This document shows, piece after piece, positions 1 to 6,035 of a stretch of DNA of 8,215 nucleotides. A program made the position numbers and the translations under genes. Origin of the DNA: Roseiflexaceae bacterium (GTDB lineage: Bacteria; Chloroflexota; Chloroflexia; Chloroflexales; Roseiflexaceae); the NCBI GenBank assembly GCA_014381165.1, contig JACMIM010000545.1, positions 1 through 8,215 of the forward strand, read 5' to 3'. Numbering within the stretch: the stretch's first letter is position 1; every line of letters starts with the position of its first letter. The notes beneath the pieces were generated by a model. That model had not been told where the DNA came from, ran no database searches, and worked only from the letters and a program-made list of their open reading frames with translations.

Positions 1-41
1 GGGTGGGCTGCCCACCGCGCAGCCTTGGTAGGAGGAGTGAG

Positions 42-464
42 ATGAACGAATCGATCTGGCAGGTGCTCGGCGTGCTTGGCGCTGTTGCGCTGGCCTGTGT
101 GGTGATCGCGCTTATCGGGCTGACACTGCTGGTGCGCTCGATCCGCCGCCTGGAGGTGCCGCACGACACCGATTTCTTCACAACCATGCGCCTCATCCCG
201 CTGGCACTGGTCGTCTTGCTCGATATGCTGGATTTCGGCATGGATGTGTTCGCTGCGCCGCTGGTCTGGCTGTTCCTCGACCGCATGGGCTTGCAAAGCC
301 TGCGGAACAAGGCTGTGATCGAGTCGCTCATTCCGTTTAGCGGGCCAATTCCTACGTTTACGCTGGCCTGGATCGCGGCGCGCACGCTTCACCTTGGTGA
401 ACACGAGATGCGAATGGTCAAACAGCTGTCACATGACAAACGCGGGACGATTATCGATGTTTAG
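42..464 (+). CDS. Small multi-pass membrane protein, unknown function (140 aa)
   Basis: I do not recognise a characterised family. The protein starts with a long hydrophobic helix (about residues 6-31). A second hydrophobic stretch (about 49-75) follows and is interrupted by acidic residues (LLDMLDFGMD). A third apolar segment lies at about 95-117 and contains SGPIPTFTLAWI. The charged C-terminal tail (HLGEHEMRMVKQLSHDKR) is probably cytoplasmic. The ATG at 42 is chosen because a strong Shine-Dalgarno sequence, AGGAGG, lies a few bases upstream (30-35). The same frame is open back to position 3, but the extra 13 residues lie upstream of that site. The gene is followed 17 bp later by another small membrane protein on the same strand, so the two are probably co-transcribed and may form one complex. 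I infer inner-membrane location; no enzymatic motif is visible. Confidence 0.72.
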   Translation: MNESIWQVLGVLGAVALACVVIALIGLTLLVRSIRRLEVPHDTDFFTTMRLIPLALVVLLDMLDFGMDVFAAPLVWLFLDRMGLQSLRNKAVIESLIPFSGPIPTFTLAWIAARTLHLGEHEMRMVKQLSHDKRGTIIDV

Positions 465-481
465 TTTGCGAGGTACGAGGT

Positions 482-802
482 ATGGGTCTGCTTGAAATTG
501 TAATCGCCGTTACGATCGCCGGGATTTGCGCGGCGCTGGCGCAGCTAGTGGTCGGCTACAGCGTCAGCTCAATTCTTCAAGTGACAGTGGTAGGCGTGGT
601 GGGCGGGTATCTCGGCTACCTGCTGGAGTTTTCTGGGCGCGCCGCCTTCGCAGGGTTCCCATCGCTATGGCTCATTCGGGTTGGCACGATCGTGTTTTCG
701 CTGGGCTGGAGCGTCATTGGCTCGTGCATCATTCTGCTGCTGCTCTATGTGATCAGCGGCGGGCGCGTGCAGTCGTTCTTTGCGCAAGGGAGTGAGCGTT
801 AA
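482..802 (+). CDS. Small membrane protein with three hydrophobic segments, weakly GlsB/YeaQ/YmgE-like (106 aa)
   Basis: The protein is almost wholly hydrophobic. Likely membrane spans are residues 3-26, 30-50 (glycine-rich, with GVVGGYLGYLL) and about 62-92, followed by a short polar tail (GGRVQSFFAQGSER). Size and the glycine-rich second helix recall the GlsB/YeaQ/YmgE transglycosylase-associated family, but the match is loose and no catalytic function is claimed. The ATG at 482 is preceded by GAGG at 470-473, 8 bp away. The gene sits 17 bp after the preceding membrane-protein gene, suggesting one operon. Its stop codon is 7 bp from the stop codon of the convergent hybrid kinase gene, and no terminator hairpin is visible between them. 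Confidence 0.68.
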   Translation: MGLLEIVIAVTIAGICAALAQLVVGYSVSSILQVTVVGVVGGYLGYLLEFSGRAAFAGFPSLWLIRVGTIVFSLGWSVIGSCIILLLLYVISGGRVQSFFAQGSER

Positions 803-809
803 GTGTGTG

Positions 810-2714
810 CTATGATTCCGCCGGCAGAATAATCCGAAAACATGCGCCTTCCTCAGCTGGCTCAACGCTCAGTCGCCCACCGTGTTGCTCGATGATGCTA
901 TAGCTAACAGCAAGGCTCAAGCCGGCCCGTTGCTTGCGTTTGCTGTAGAATGGCTCAAACACATTTGGCAACTCGTCGGCGGCGATCCCACCACCAGTAT
1001 CAGCAACCTCAATCTGAACCATGGGCTGGCCATCGTGGTCAGACGCGCGCGTTCGCAGCGTCAGCCTGCCACCATTCGGCATAGCGTCGATCGCGTTGAG
1101 CAACAAGCTACTGAACACCTGTTTGAGTTGGCTGTGTGCGCAGCGAACCCGTGGCAGGAATTCCTGCCAGTCGCGCTCGACAGTAATACTATGTTCGCGC
1201 AGCCGTGGCTGGAGCATCGTGAGCACTGCTTCAAGCAGTTCGTGTGGCGAAACCGGCCGTACCCCCTCGCGCACCGGGCGGTACAAATCCATCATGTGCT
1301 GCACAATGCCCACCAGCGATTCGACCTCCACATGCGCCATGTGCAGAATCTGAGCACGCTTTTCATCGGGGATCTGGCGCTCGACCAGAAGATTGAGTGC
1401 GCTGTGGAGTGCCTGGAGCGGGTTGTTCACCTCGTGTGCGATCGAGGCCGTCAGCCGACTCATGCCAGCAAGCTTTTCAGCCTGAACAAGCTGCTGCGAG
1501 AGGCGCGTGCGCTCACTGATATCACGCACGACCAAGAGCAGGAATTCAGCGCTTTCGTGGGCGATCACACTGGCCACAACTGAGACTGGAATCTCGCGGT
1601 TGCCAGCCGTGCGCAAGAGCGTGTCGAACTCGCCCTGGCCGTGGACCAACTGCGCCGTGCTGGCCGTGTTCGTGTGGAGCAGCGCGGAAACGTTTTGGCG
1701 AACAAGCTCGGCAGAGCTGTAGCCACTGATGGCCGCCGCCGCCGCATTCACTTCAAGAATACGCTGGCCGTCGCGGCTGATCACTAGCACAGCATCACGC
1801 GCGTGCTCAAGCAGCGCACGGTAGCGCGCCTCGGAACGGGCCAGCGTTGTGTGCAGTTCGGCGCTTTCGAGTGCGCTAGCCACAATTCGCGCAATCACCA
1901 TCAACAGCTCGACCTGAGGCTGTAGCAGCGGTGCTCGTGGTGAACAGCGCTCGACCTGGAGCACACCAAGCATGGCTCCTGCGGCAATCAGCGGCGCGCA
2001 GATAAGCGTATATTGCGCGTCTGGGGGTAGTTTGGCAGGGTCGGCTGGCTTTGGCTCTGCAACAGCGAGAACGGCTGGACGGCGCTTTTGAAAGGCCTGG
2101 ACAGCCACACTCAGGCCAGTTTCTGGAGCGTCAGGAGCGAGCGAACCCGTCTGGGCCACCACCGCCAAACCGGTGCCGCCCTGCTCGCGCAGGAGAAGCA
2201 CGCGGTCGGCGTTCAGCGCATCGCATACACCAGCGACGATCTGCTCACACAGCAGCGGTAGTTCGCGCACGCCGAGTAATTGGTCGCTAAGGACTGCCAG
2301 GGGGTGAATAACCGCAGTCTGAGCTTCGGCGCGCGCGATCCGCCGCTTTCGCTGCACCTCGGAAACCATTGTGCGCAACTCCGCTAGCGCAAAGGGTTTC
2401 AGCAGGATCGCCTGCCCGCCGAGCAGCAGAACTTGCGCGATGTGCTCCAATGAGCCATTGCCGGTCATAACAATCAGTGAAACTGTCTGATCGCGCTGGC
2501 GAATGCGCCGTAGTAATTCAATGCCATTCATGTGCGGCATATGAACATCAATCAGCATCAGATCGATGGGTGCGGCAGCAAAAAGCGCCAGTGCCTCCTG
2601 GCCATTGACACAGACCTCAACTGTATAACCCATTTGAGTTAATACAGCCCGACAAAATTCACGCACGCCGAGTTCATCATCTACAACCACCGCGCGACCA
2701 GCGTAGGTGCCCAT
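810..2714 (-). CDS. Hybrid sensor histidine kinase, REC-GAF-PAS-HisKA-HATPase (634 aa)
   Basis: This is a cytoplasmic two-component protein with no membrane segment. An N-terminal receiver domain (about 5-122) has the acidic pair D12/D13, phospho-acceptor D56 (in LMLIDVHMPHMNG), T84 and K106 (KPF). A GAF domain (about 140-288) and a PAS domain (about 296-402, with YRALLEHARDAVLVI and GYSSAEL) follow. The HisKA dimerisation helix carries the H-box SIAHEVNNPLQAL with H427. The HATPase domain (about 490-634) has the N-box with N540, the G1 box DTGGGI (572-577) and the F-box FEPFYSK. The G2 box reads AGLSLAV, so the usual second glycine is Ser600. A receiver placed before the kinase core suggests an intermediate module controlled by another kinase; the ligand and partner are unknown. 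The ATG is preceded by GAGGA with 6 bp spacing. The gene lies 40 bp after hisIE. Confidence 0.93.
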   Translation of the reverse strand: MGTYAGRAVVVDDELGVREFCRAVLTQMGYTVEVCVNGQEALALFAAAPIDLMLIDVHMPHMNGIELLRRIRQRDQTVSLIVMTGNGSLEHIAQVLLLGGQAILLKPFALAELRTMVSEVQRKRRIARAEAQTAVIHPLAVLSDQLLGVRELPLLCEQIVAGVCDALNADRVLLLREQGGTGLAVVAQTGSLAPDAPETGLSVAVQAFQKRRPAVLAVAEPKPADPAKLPPDAQYTLICAPLIAAGAMLGVLQVERCSPRAPLLQPQVELLMVIARIVASALESAELHTTLARSEARYRALLEHARDAVLVISRDGQRILEVNAAAAAISGYSSAELVRQNVSALLHTNTASTAQLVHGQGEFDTLLRTAGNREIPVSVVASVIAHESAEFLLLVVRDISERTRLSQQLVQAEKLAGMSRLTASIAHEVNNPLQALHSALNLLVERQIPDEKRAQILHMAHVEVESLVGIVQHMMDLYRPVREGVRPVSPHELLEAVLTMLQPRLREHSITVERDWQEFLPRVRCAHSQLKQVFSSLLLNAIDAMPNGGRLTLRTRASDHDGQPMVQIEVADTGGGIAADELPNVFEPFYSKRKQRAGLSLAVSYSIIEQHGGRLSVEPAEEGACFRIILPAES

Positions 2715-2748
2715 GCGTTATCCTCGCTATTTCGAACTACGCCCCGCC

Positions 2749-2757
2749 AGTATATCA
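2749..2757 (-). promoter_or_regulatory. Possible extended -10 promoter for the hybrid kinase
   Basis: On the minus strand TGATATACT is an extended -10 element: TG, one base, then TATACT with 5 of 6 consensus bases. Its TGA is the hisIE stop codon. Transcription would start near 2742, giving a leader of about 28 nt before the ATG at 2714, with the GAGGA ribosome site inside it. No good -35 hexamer is present 16-18 bp upstream, so this is a weak call; the kinase could also be read through from hisIE. Confidence 0.3.
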
Positions 2758-3372
2758 CGCCTCGCCGCCGTGCCGATTGCGCAGCTCCGCCCAGACTTGC
2801 TCTGGGGCCATGTGCTGCTGTTCGAGCAGCACCAGGCTATGGTACAGCAGATCAGCCAACTCCCAGGATAGTTCGCTCGGCGACGCATTTTTGGCGGCGA
2901 TCACAACCTCAGTGGCTTCTTCGCCAATCTTTTTACCAATTCGGTCGACCCCACCAACCAGCAGTTTGGTCGTGTAGGAGCCTTCGGGCCGCTGCTGATT
3001 GCGCTGCGCGATCAGATCGGCCAAGCGCGTGAGGATGGCCGACGGCGGCGCGGGCACTTCGGTCGCCACGCCATCGAGGCCACGGTGAAAGCAGGTGCGT
3101 TCGCCGGTGTGGCAGGTTGGGCCTTGCGGCTCGGCCAGCACCAGCAGCGCATCGCCATCACAATCCTGGCGCAGTTCGACCAACTGCAGCCGGTTGCCAG
3201 AGGTAGCACCCTTGACCCAATAATCCTGGCGGCTACGGCTCCAAAACGTCACCTGGCGCGTCTCGACCGTGCGTCGTAGCGCCTCCTCGTTCATATAGCC
3301 CAGCATCAGCACTTCGCCGCTGCGGGCGTGCTGCACAATCGCTGGAATCAGGCCGGCATCGTCGAACTTCAC
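2755..3372 (-). CDS. hisIE: Bifunctional phosphoribosyl-AMP cyclohydrolase / phosphoribosyl-ATP pyrophosphohydrolase (205 aa)
   Basis: Catalyses steps 2 and 3 of histidine biosynthesis in the cytoplasm: PR-ATP to PR-AMP (HisE part), then opening of the adenine ring (HisI part). The HisI domain (about 1-110) opens with GLIPAIVQHARSGEVLMLGY. It carries TFWSRSRQDYWVKGATSGN, the metal-binding D-C-D-G-D at 70-74, and zinc ligands in GPTCHTGERTCF (C87, C94). The HisE domain (about 113-205) has the MazG-like helices with EE at 151-152, E155, then E171 and D174 in ELADLLYH. Length matches E. coli HisIE (about 203 aa). The start chosen is GTG at 3372, because GGAG lies 5 bp upstream and the family begins here. 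Longer starts in the same frame (GTG at 3399, TTG at 3447) lack a ribosome site. It follows purH on the same strand. Confidence 0.93.
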   Translation of the reverse strand: MKFDDAGLIPAIVQHARSGEVLMLGYMNEEALRRTVETRQVTFWSRSRQDYWVKGATSGNRLQLVELRQDCDGDALLVLAEPQGPTCHTGERTCFHRGLDGVATEVPAPPSAILTRLADLIAQRNQQRPEGSYTTKLLVGGVDRIGKKIGEEATEVVIAAKNASPSELSWELADLLYHSLVLLEQQHMAPEQVWAELRNRHGGEA

Positions 3373-3377
3373 AACTG

Positions 3378-3381
3378 CTCC
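3378..3381 (-). promoter_or_regulatory. Ribosome binding site that decides the hisIE start
   Basis: GGAG on the minus strand, 5 bp before the GTG at 3372. Neither upstream in-frame start (GTG at 3399, TTG at 3447) has a comparable site, and the protein family begins close to the GTG at 3372. Confidence 0.55.
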
Positions 3382-3403
3382 ATCTTCTAACAATTTCACC
3401 GGA

Positions 3404-3409
3404 TGTATA
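3404..3409 (-). promoter_or_regulatory. Possible -10 element for hisIE
   Basis: TATACA on the minus strand lies in the purH-hisIE gap (94 bp when hisIE starts at 3372). A start near 3397 would leave about 25 nt of leader containing the GGAG ribosome site. There is no recognisable -35 hexamer, so hisIE may simply be co-transcribed with purH. Confidence 0.22.
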
Positions 3410-3466
3410 AGGCAAAAAGGGGGTTTTCTTGGGAGACTGCGCCCCAAACCGCCGCGTTACGCGATA

Positions 3467-4984
3467 CTAATGCCGAAAATGCCGTCGCCCGGTGAAGACC
3501 ATAGCCAGACCCAGACGGTCGGCGGCAGCGATCACGTCCTCGTCGCGCAGCGAGCCGCCAGGCTGGATCACGGCGGTCGCCCCGGCAGCAGCAGCGACCT
3601 CGACGCCGTCGGGAAAGGGAAACAGCGCATCGGAGGCGACCACCGCGCCATGCAGCGAGAGTTCAGCCCGCCCAGCCTTTTCCACCGCCACACGCGAGCT
3701 ATCCACCCGGCTCATCTGGCCAGCCCCAATGCCGAGCGTGCGCTCGGCGGCGGCATACACAATCGCGTTCGACTTTACATGCTTGACCACGCGCCAGCCA
3801 AAGTGCATAGCCCGCTGCTCCTCGGCGGTGGGCGCACGTCGGCTAACCACACGCCACTGCTCGCCCGCCAGCGGCGCACGATCCCACTCCTGCGCCAACA
3901 CGCCACCAGGTACGCTGTGCAGCATCAGATCGTGGGCGGCGGCAACCGGTGCTACCAAGCGCATGAGCCGGCGATTCTTCTTGTTGCGCAGCAGGTCAAG
4001 CGCATCGAGCGTGAAGTCAGGCGCAATCACGATCTCACTAAACAGCTCGTCGATCCGCTGGGCCAGAGCAAGGTCAAGCGGCTGGTTGAGCACGATCACC
4101 CCGCCAAAGGGTGCCTCGCGGTCAGTCTCAAACGCGCGCTGCCAGGCTTCCAGCGGCGTGTCGCCCAGGCCGACACCACAGGGGTTGGTGTGCTTGATAA
4201 TCGCTAGAGCACAGCCCGCAGCAGGCGGCCATTCCTCGATCAACTCTTGGGCGGCAGCAATATCGAGAATGTTAATGTAGGAGAGTTCTTTGCCGTGAAG
4301 TTGGGTGAAATACTTGAAAAAATCACCATACAGCGCGGCGATCTGGTGTGGATTCTCGCCATAGCGCAGCGGCTGGATTTTGCGGAAGCTCACGTTGAGC
4401 GTTTCTGGCAAAGTTTGCGCGCCCAGGTAGCCGGCAATCGCCGCATCGTAGCTACTGGTATGCGCGAAGGCCTTGGCTGCCAACCGCTGGCGTAGCTCGC
4501 CAGAAACGTTTTGCTGCTGAAGCGCCTCGATCACCACCGCGTAGTCGGCGGGATCGACAACAACCAAAACGTGCTGGTGATTCTTGGCGGCGGCGCGTAC
4601 CATAGCTGGCCCGCCAACATCAATCTGCTCGACGGCTTCGCCAATAATCACGCCGGGGCGTGTGATCGTTTGCACAAATGGGTAGAGATTAACAACCACA
4701 ATATCAATTGGCACAATATTGTGTTGATCGAGCGCGGCCAGGTGCTCCGGCAGGTCGCGCCGGGCCAAAATACCGCCGTGAACAGCTGGGTGCAGGGTTT
4801 TCACGCGCCCATCAAGAATCTCTGGGAAGCCGGTCACATCACTGACCGTCTGCACCGAGAGACCAGCCTGCTGAAGCGCCTGCGCGGTATTGCCAGTCGA
4901 AATCAGTTCGACGCCAAGTGCCTGAAGTGCGCGGGCGAACTCCGCGATATGCTCTTTTGCCGAAACACTGATCAGTGCGCGCAC
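3467..4984 (-). CDS. purH: Bifunctional AICAR formyltransferase / IMP cyclohydrolase PurH (505 aa)
   Basis: Carries out the last two steps of purine synthesis, formylating AICAR and then closing the ring to IMP. The N-terminal MGS-like cyclohydrolase domain (about 1-130) starts RALISVSAKEHIAEFA. It contains STGNT (29-33) and the signature GFPEILDGRVKTLHP with K62 and H65. The formyltransferase domain has LRYGENPHQ, YINILDIAAAQEL and the catalytic KHTNPCG (K264-H265), then APFGGVIVLN, GIGAGQMSRVDSS, FPFPDGVE, VIQPGGSLRDE and the C-terminal AMVFTGRRHFRH. Length suits the family (about 505-530). The frame stays open to 5341, but the GTG at 4984 is chosen because GAGGA lies 6 bp upstream and conserved sequence begins there. 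An ATG at 5062 would add 26 unconserved residues right after a terminator-like T-run. hisIE follows downstream; the histidine pathway supplies AICAR to this enzyme. Confidence 0.95.
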   Translation of the reverse strand: MRALISVSAKEHIAEFARALQALGVELISTGNTAQALQQAGLSVQTVSDVTGFPEILDGRVKTLHPAVHGGILARRDLPEHLAALDQHNIVPIDIVVVNLYPFVQTITRPGVIIGEAVEQIDVGGPAMVRAAAKNHQHVLVVVDPADYAVVIEALQQQNVSGELRQRLAAKAFAHTSSYDAAIAGYLGAQTLPETLNVSFRKIQPLRYGENPHQIAALYGDFFKYFTQLHGKELSYINILDIAAAQELIEEWPPAAGCALAIIKHTNPCGVGLGDTPLEAWQRAFETDREAPFGGVIVLNQPLDLALAQRIDELFSEIVIAPDFTLDALDLLRNKKNRRLMRLVAPVAAAHDLMLHSVPGGVLAQEWDRAPLAGEQWRVVSRRAPTAEEQRAMHFGWRVVKHVKSNAIVYAAAERTLGIGAGQMSRVDSSRVAVEKAGRAELSLHGAVVASDALFPFPDGVEVAAAAGATAVIQPGGSLRDEDVIAAADRLGLAMVFTGRRHFRH

Positions 4985-4990
4985 AACACG

Positions 4991-4995
4991 TCCTC
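4991..4995 (-). promoter_or_regulatory. Ribosome binding site that decides the purH start
   Basis: GAGGA on the minus strand with 6 bp before the GTG at 4984, whose next codons give the family's usual N-terminus RALISVS. The competing ATG at 5062 has only a GGAG 11 bp away, buried in the terminator stem, so it is less likely. Confidence 0.6.
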
Positions 4996-5063
4996 GACTA
5001 TGAGCAGAAGCTCGATCGTTTGTAGGCCGCCCCCGGCGGGCAACACCTACACCTGGCTCCATG

Positions 5064-5102
5064 AAAAACACGGCTCCGCTTCGGTGTATGGAAGTGGAGC
5101 CG
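5064..5102 (-). terminator. Rho-independent terminator between the DUF4388 gene and purH
   Basis: Read on the minus strand, CGGCTCC (5102-5096) pairs with GGAGCCG (5077-5071). After one A/C mismatch, CTTC pairs with GAAG around an 8-nt loop. The stem is followed by TG and then five T residues (5068-5064). On the plus strand no T-run follows, so it works for minus-strand transcription only. It lies 37 bp after the DUF4388 stop codon and before the purH start, and would end the mglB-mglA-DUF4388 transcript or act as a purH leader attenuator. Confidence 0.62.
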
Positions 5103-5104
5103 CG

Positions 5105-5113
5105 ATTATAGCA
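5105..5113 (-). promoter_or_regulatory. Extended -10 promoter for purH
   Basis: TGCTATAAT on the minus strand is a perfect TATAAT with the extended TGn motif, in the 154-bp gap between DUF4388 and purH. The -35 position is poor (CCCACG with a 17-bp spacer), as is common for extended -10 promoters. Transcription would begin near 5098, inside the first arm of the terminator hairpin, leaving a leader of about 114 nt before the purH GTG. Confidence 0.5.
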
Positions 5114-5138
5114 CGAAGGGGCAAGAACGTGGGGTCGC

Positions 5139-5948
5139 TTAGGCCCGCGAGCTAAACACCTCGTCGACCAGCGCGCGTGCATCGCCGAGCAGCTGGCGCA
5201 CCCGGTTTGGCCCAAACACGCGGCTGGCGCTTGCTTCAAAGGCTTGAAGCGCAGATAGCACCTGGGGCTGCGTGGCGGTGGCACGATCCTGGATGCCGGC
5301 GCGGGCGTAGGCATCTTCCAGCAAGCCGCGGGCTGAACCACCTAAGGCATCACCAACAATCCGGTTGAGATCGGGGTACAGTGCATCGACAAGGTCTGTT
5401 TCGCGTTGCTCAATCAACCCATTGTTCAAGAGCCGTGCGATAATCTCACAGGTGCGAACCTCACCAAGGCCGCTGCGCTGGGCGATATGGCCAACCGTAT
5501 TTCGGCCATTTACCATGGTCAGCACGCGCCACTCATCAGCCTCGATGTTAATCTCATTGCTAGTAGCCGATGGGTTCGTCACCAGGCGCGGCACCATGCC
5601 CAGCGAGGGCAGCTGCGCCTGCGTGGTCTCCCAGGCTTCCTGGCGCATGATGCCTTCCATAATAATCATCTCATTGCTGAGCGTAATTGTCGGCACATCA
5701 ATAATGACATCATCGTGGAAGCGAAAGGGGCCAGAGGCAAGCGTAAAAAAGGTGTAGGTAGCTTCGAGCGGGGCGAGCGTGCCGAGCCGCGCCCCGGCAA
5801 TCTTGCCATCGCGAAAGTACAGCCATCCTTCCAGTGTTTCCGAGCCACGTTGGCCATGCAGAAACACCCCGCCAGTCTTTTTGCTAAGATCGACGAGTTG
5901 AATGATGTCGGTGAGGTGAAATTCGCTAAGATCGCCTTCAAGCGCCAT
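5139..5948 (-). CDS. DUF4388 (PatA N-terminal-like) protein with winged-helix-like middle domain (269 aa)
   Basis: The N-terminus MALEGDLSEFHLTDIIQLVD, then GGVFLHGQ, GWLYFRDGKIAGARLG and the TFFTLASGPFRFHDD stretch, are typical of DUF4388 (about residues 1-105). This domain is found in cyanobacterial PatA and in many myxobacterial and Chloroflexota signalling proteins. A segment at about 130-185 (EADEWRVLTMVNGRNTVGHI, then a helix pair ending LLNNGLIEQ) reads like a winged-helix fold. The C-terminal third is helical and unassigned. The biochemical role is unknown; a protein-protein adaptor is the usual guess. It is the third gene of the mglB-mglA cluster, so a role in polarity or motility control is inferred. 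The start codon has no Shine-Dalgarno sequence: heptad repeats reach to within a few bases of the ATG. A terminator follows the gene. Confidence 0.88.
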   Translation of the reverse strand: MALEGDLSEFHLTDIIQLVDLSKKTGGVFLHGQRGSETLEGWLYFRDGKIAGARLGTLAPLEATYTFFTLASGPFRFHDDVIIDVPTITLSNEMIIMEGIMRQEAWETTQAQLPSLGMVPRLVTNPSATSNEINIEADEWRVLTMVNGRNTVGHIAQRSGLGEVRTCEIIARLLNNGLIEQRETDLVDALYPDLNRIVGDALGGSARGLLEDAYARAGIQDRATATQPQVLSALQAFEASASRVFGPNRVRQLLGDARALVDEVFSSRA

Positions 5949-5951
5949 AGT

Positions 5952-5988
5952 GATTACAGACTACAGATTGCAGACTACAGATTGCAGA
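5952..5988. repeat. 7/14-bp tandem repeat block A in the mglA-DUF4388 gap
   Basis: On the plus strand AGACTACAGATTGC occurs twice in tandem (5958-5971 and 5972-5985), flanked by GATTAC before and AGA after. The array can be read as degenerate 7-bp units (AGACTAC alternating with AGATTGC). It begins 4 bp beyond the DUF4388 start codon. Short heptad arrays of this kind resemble the STRR repeats described in cyanobacteria. The units GATTGC (5966-5971, 5980-5985) are exact reverse complements of the GCAATC units in block B. Confidence 0.85.
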
Positions 5989-5999
5989 GCCACATGTGC

Positions 6000-6026
6000 G
6001 GCAATCGGCAATCGGCAATCGGCAAC
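6000..6026. repeat. 7-bp tandem repeat block B in the mglA-DUF4388 gap
   Basis: GGCAATC is repeated three times without a gap (6000-6006, 6007-6013, 6014-6020), then a partial unit GGCAAC. It is separated from block A by a 9-11 bp segment containing the palindrome CACATGTG (5991-5998). The block ends 9 bp from the mglA stop codon, so the two blocks fill nearly the whole 87-bp gap. Confidence 0.88.
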
Positions 6027-6035
6027 CTGTAATAA

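Noticed and set aside
1..41. Possible 3' end of an upstream gene, either ending at TAG 29-31 or overlapping the first ATG as ATGA (TGA 43-45); also a small GGTGG/CCACC inverted repeat.
   Set aside because: Too short to choose a frame, no recognisable protein ending, and the repeat has no T-run.
882..1583. Plus-strand open frames opposite the hybrid kinase, including 882-1583 and 2051-2290.
   Set aside because: Shadows of the kinase coding strand; no motif and no ribosome site.
3404..3447. C-run followed by T-run after purH (CCCCCTTTTT on the minus strand) as a terminator.
   Set aside because: Only a 4-5 bp stem can be drawn, with the arm not adjacent to the T-run.
3470..4280. Long plus-strand open frames opposite purH, up to about 260 codons, and another at 4511-5155.
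   Set aside because: They are antisense to a clearly conserved enzyme, their translations are rich in Arg/Ser/His/Ala without domain motifs, and high-GC genes commonly keep the opposite strand open.
4985..5341. N-terminal extension of PurH of up to 119 residues.
   Set aside because: It reads through the DUF4388 gene end, the terminator and promoter-like DNA, resembles no domain, and a good ribosome site marks the GTG at 4984.
5952..6026. CRISPR array in the mglA-DUF4388 gap.
   Set aside because: Units are 7-14 bp in direct tandem with no unique spacers; no cas genes nearby.
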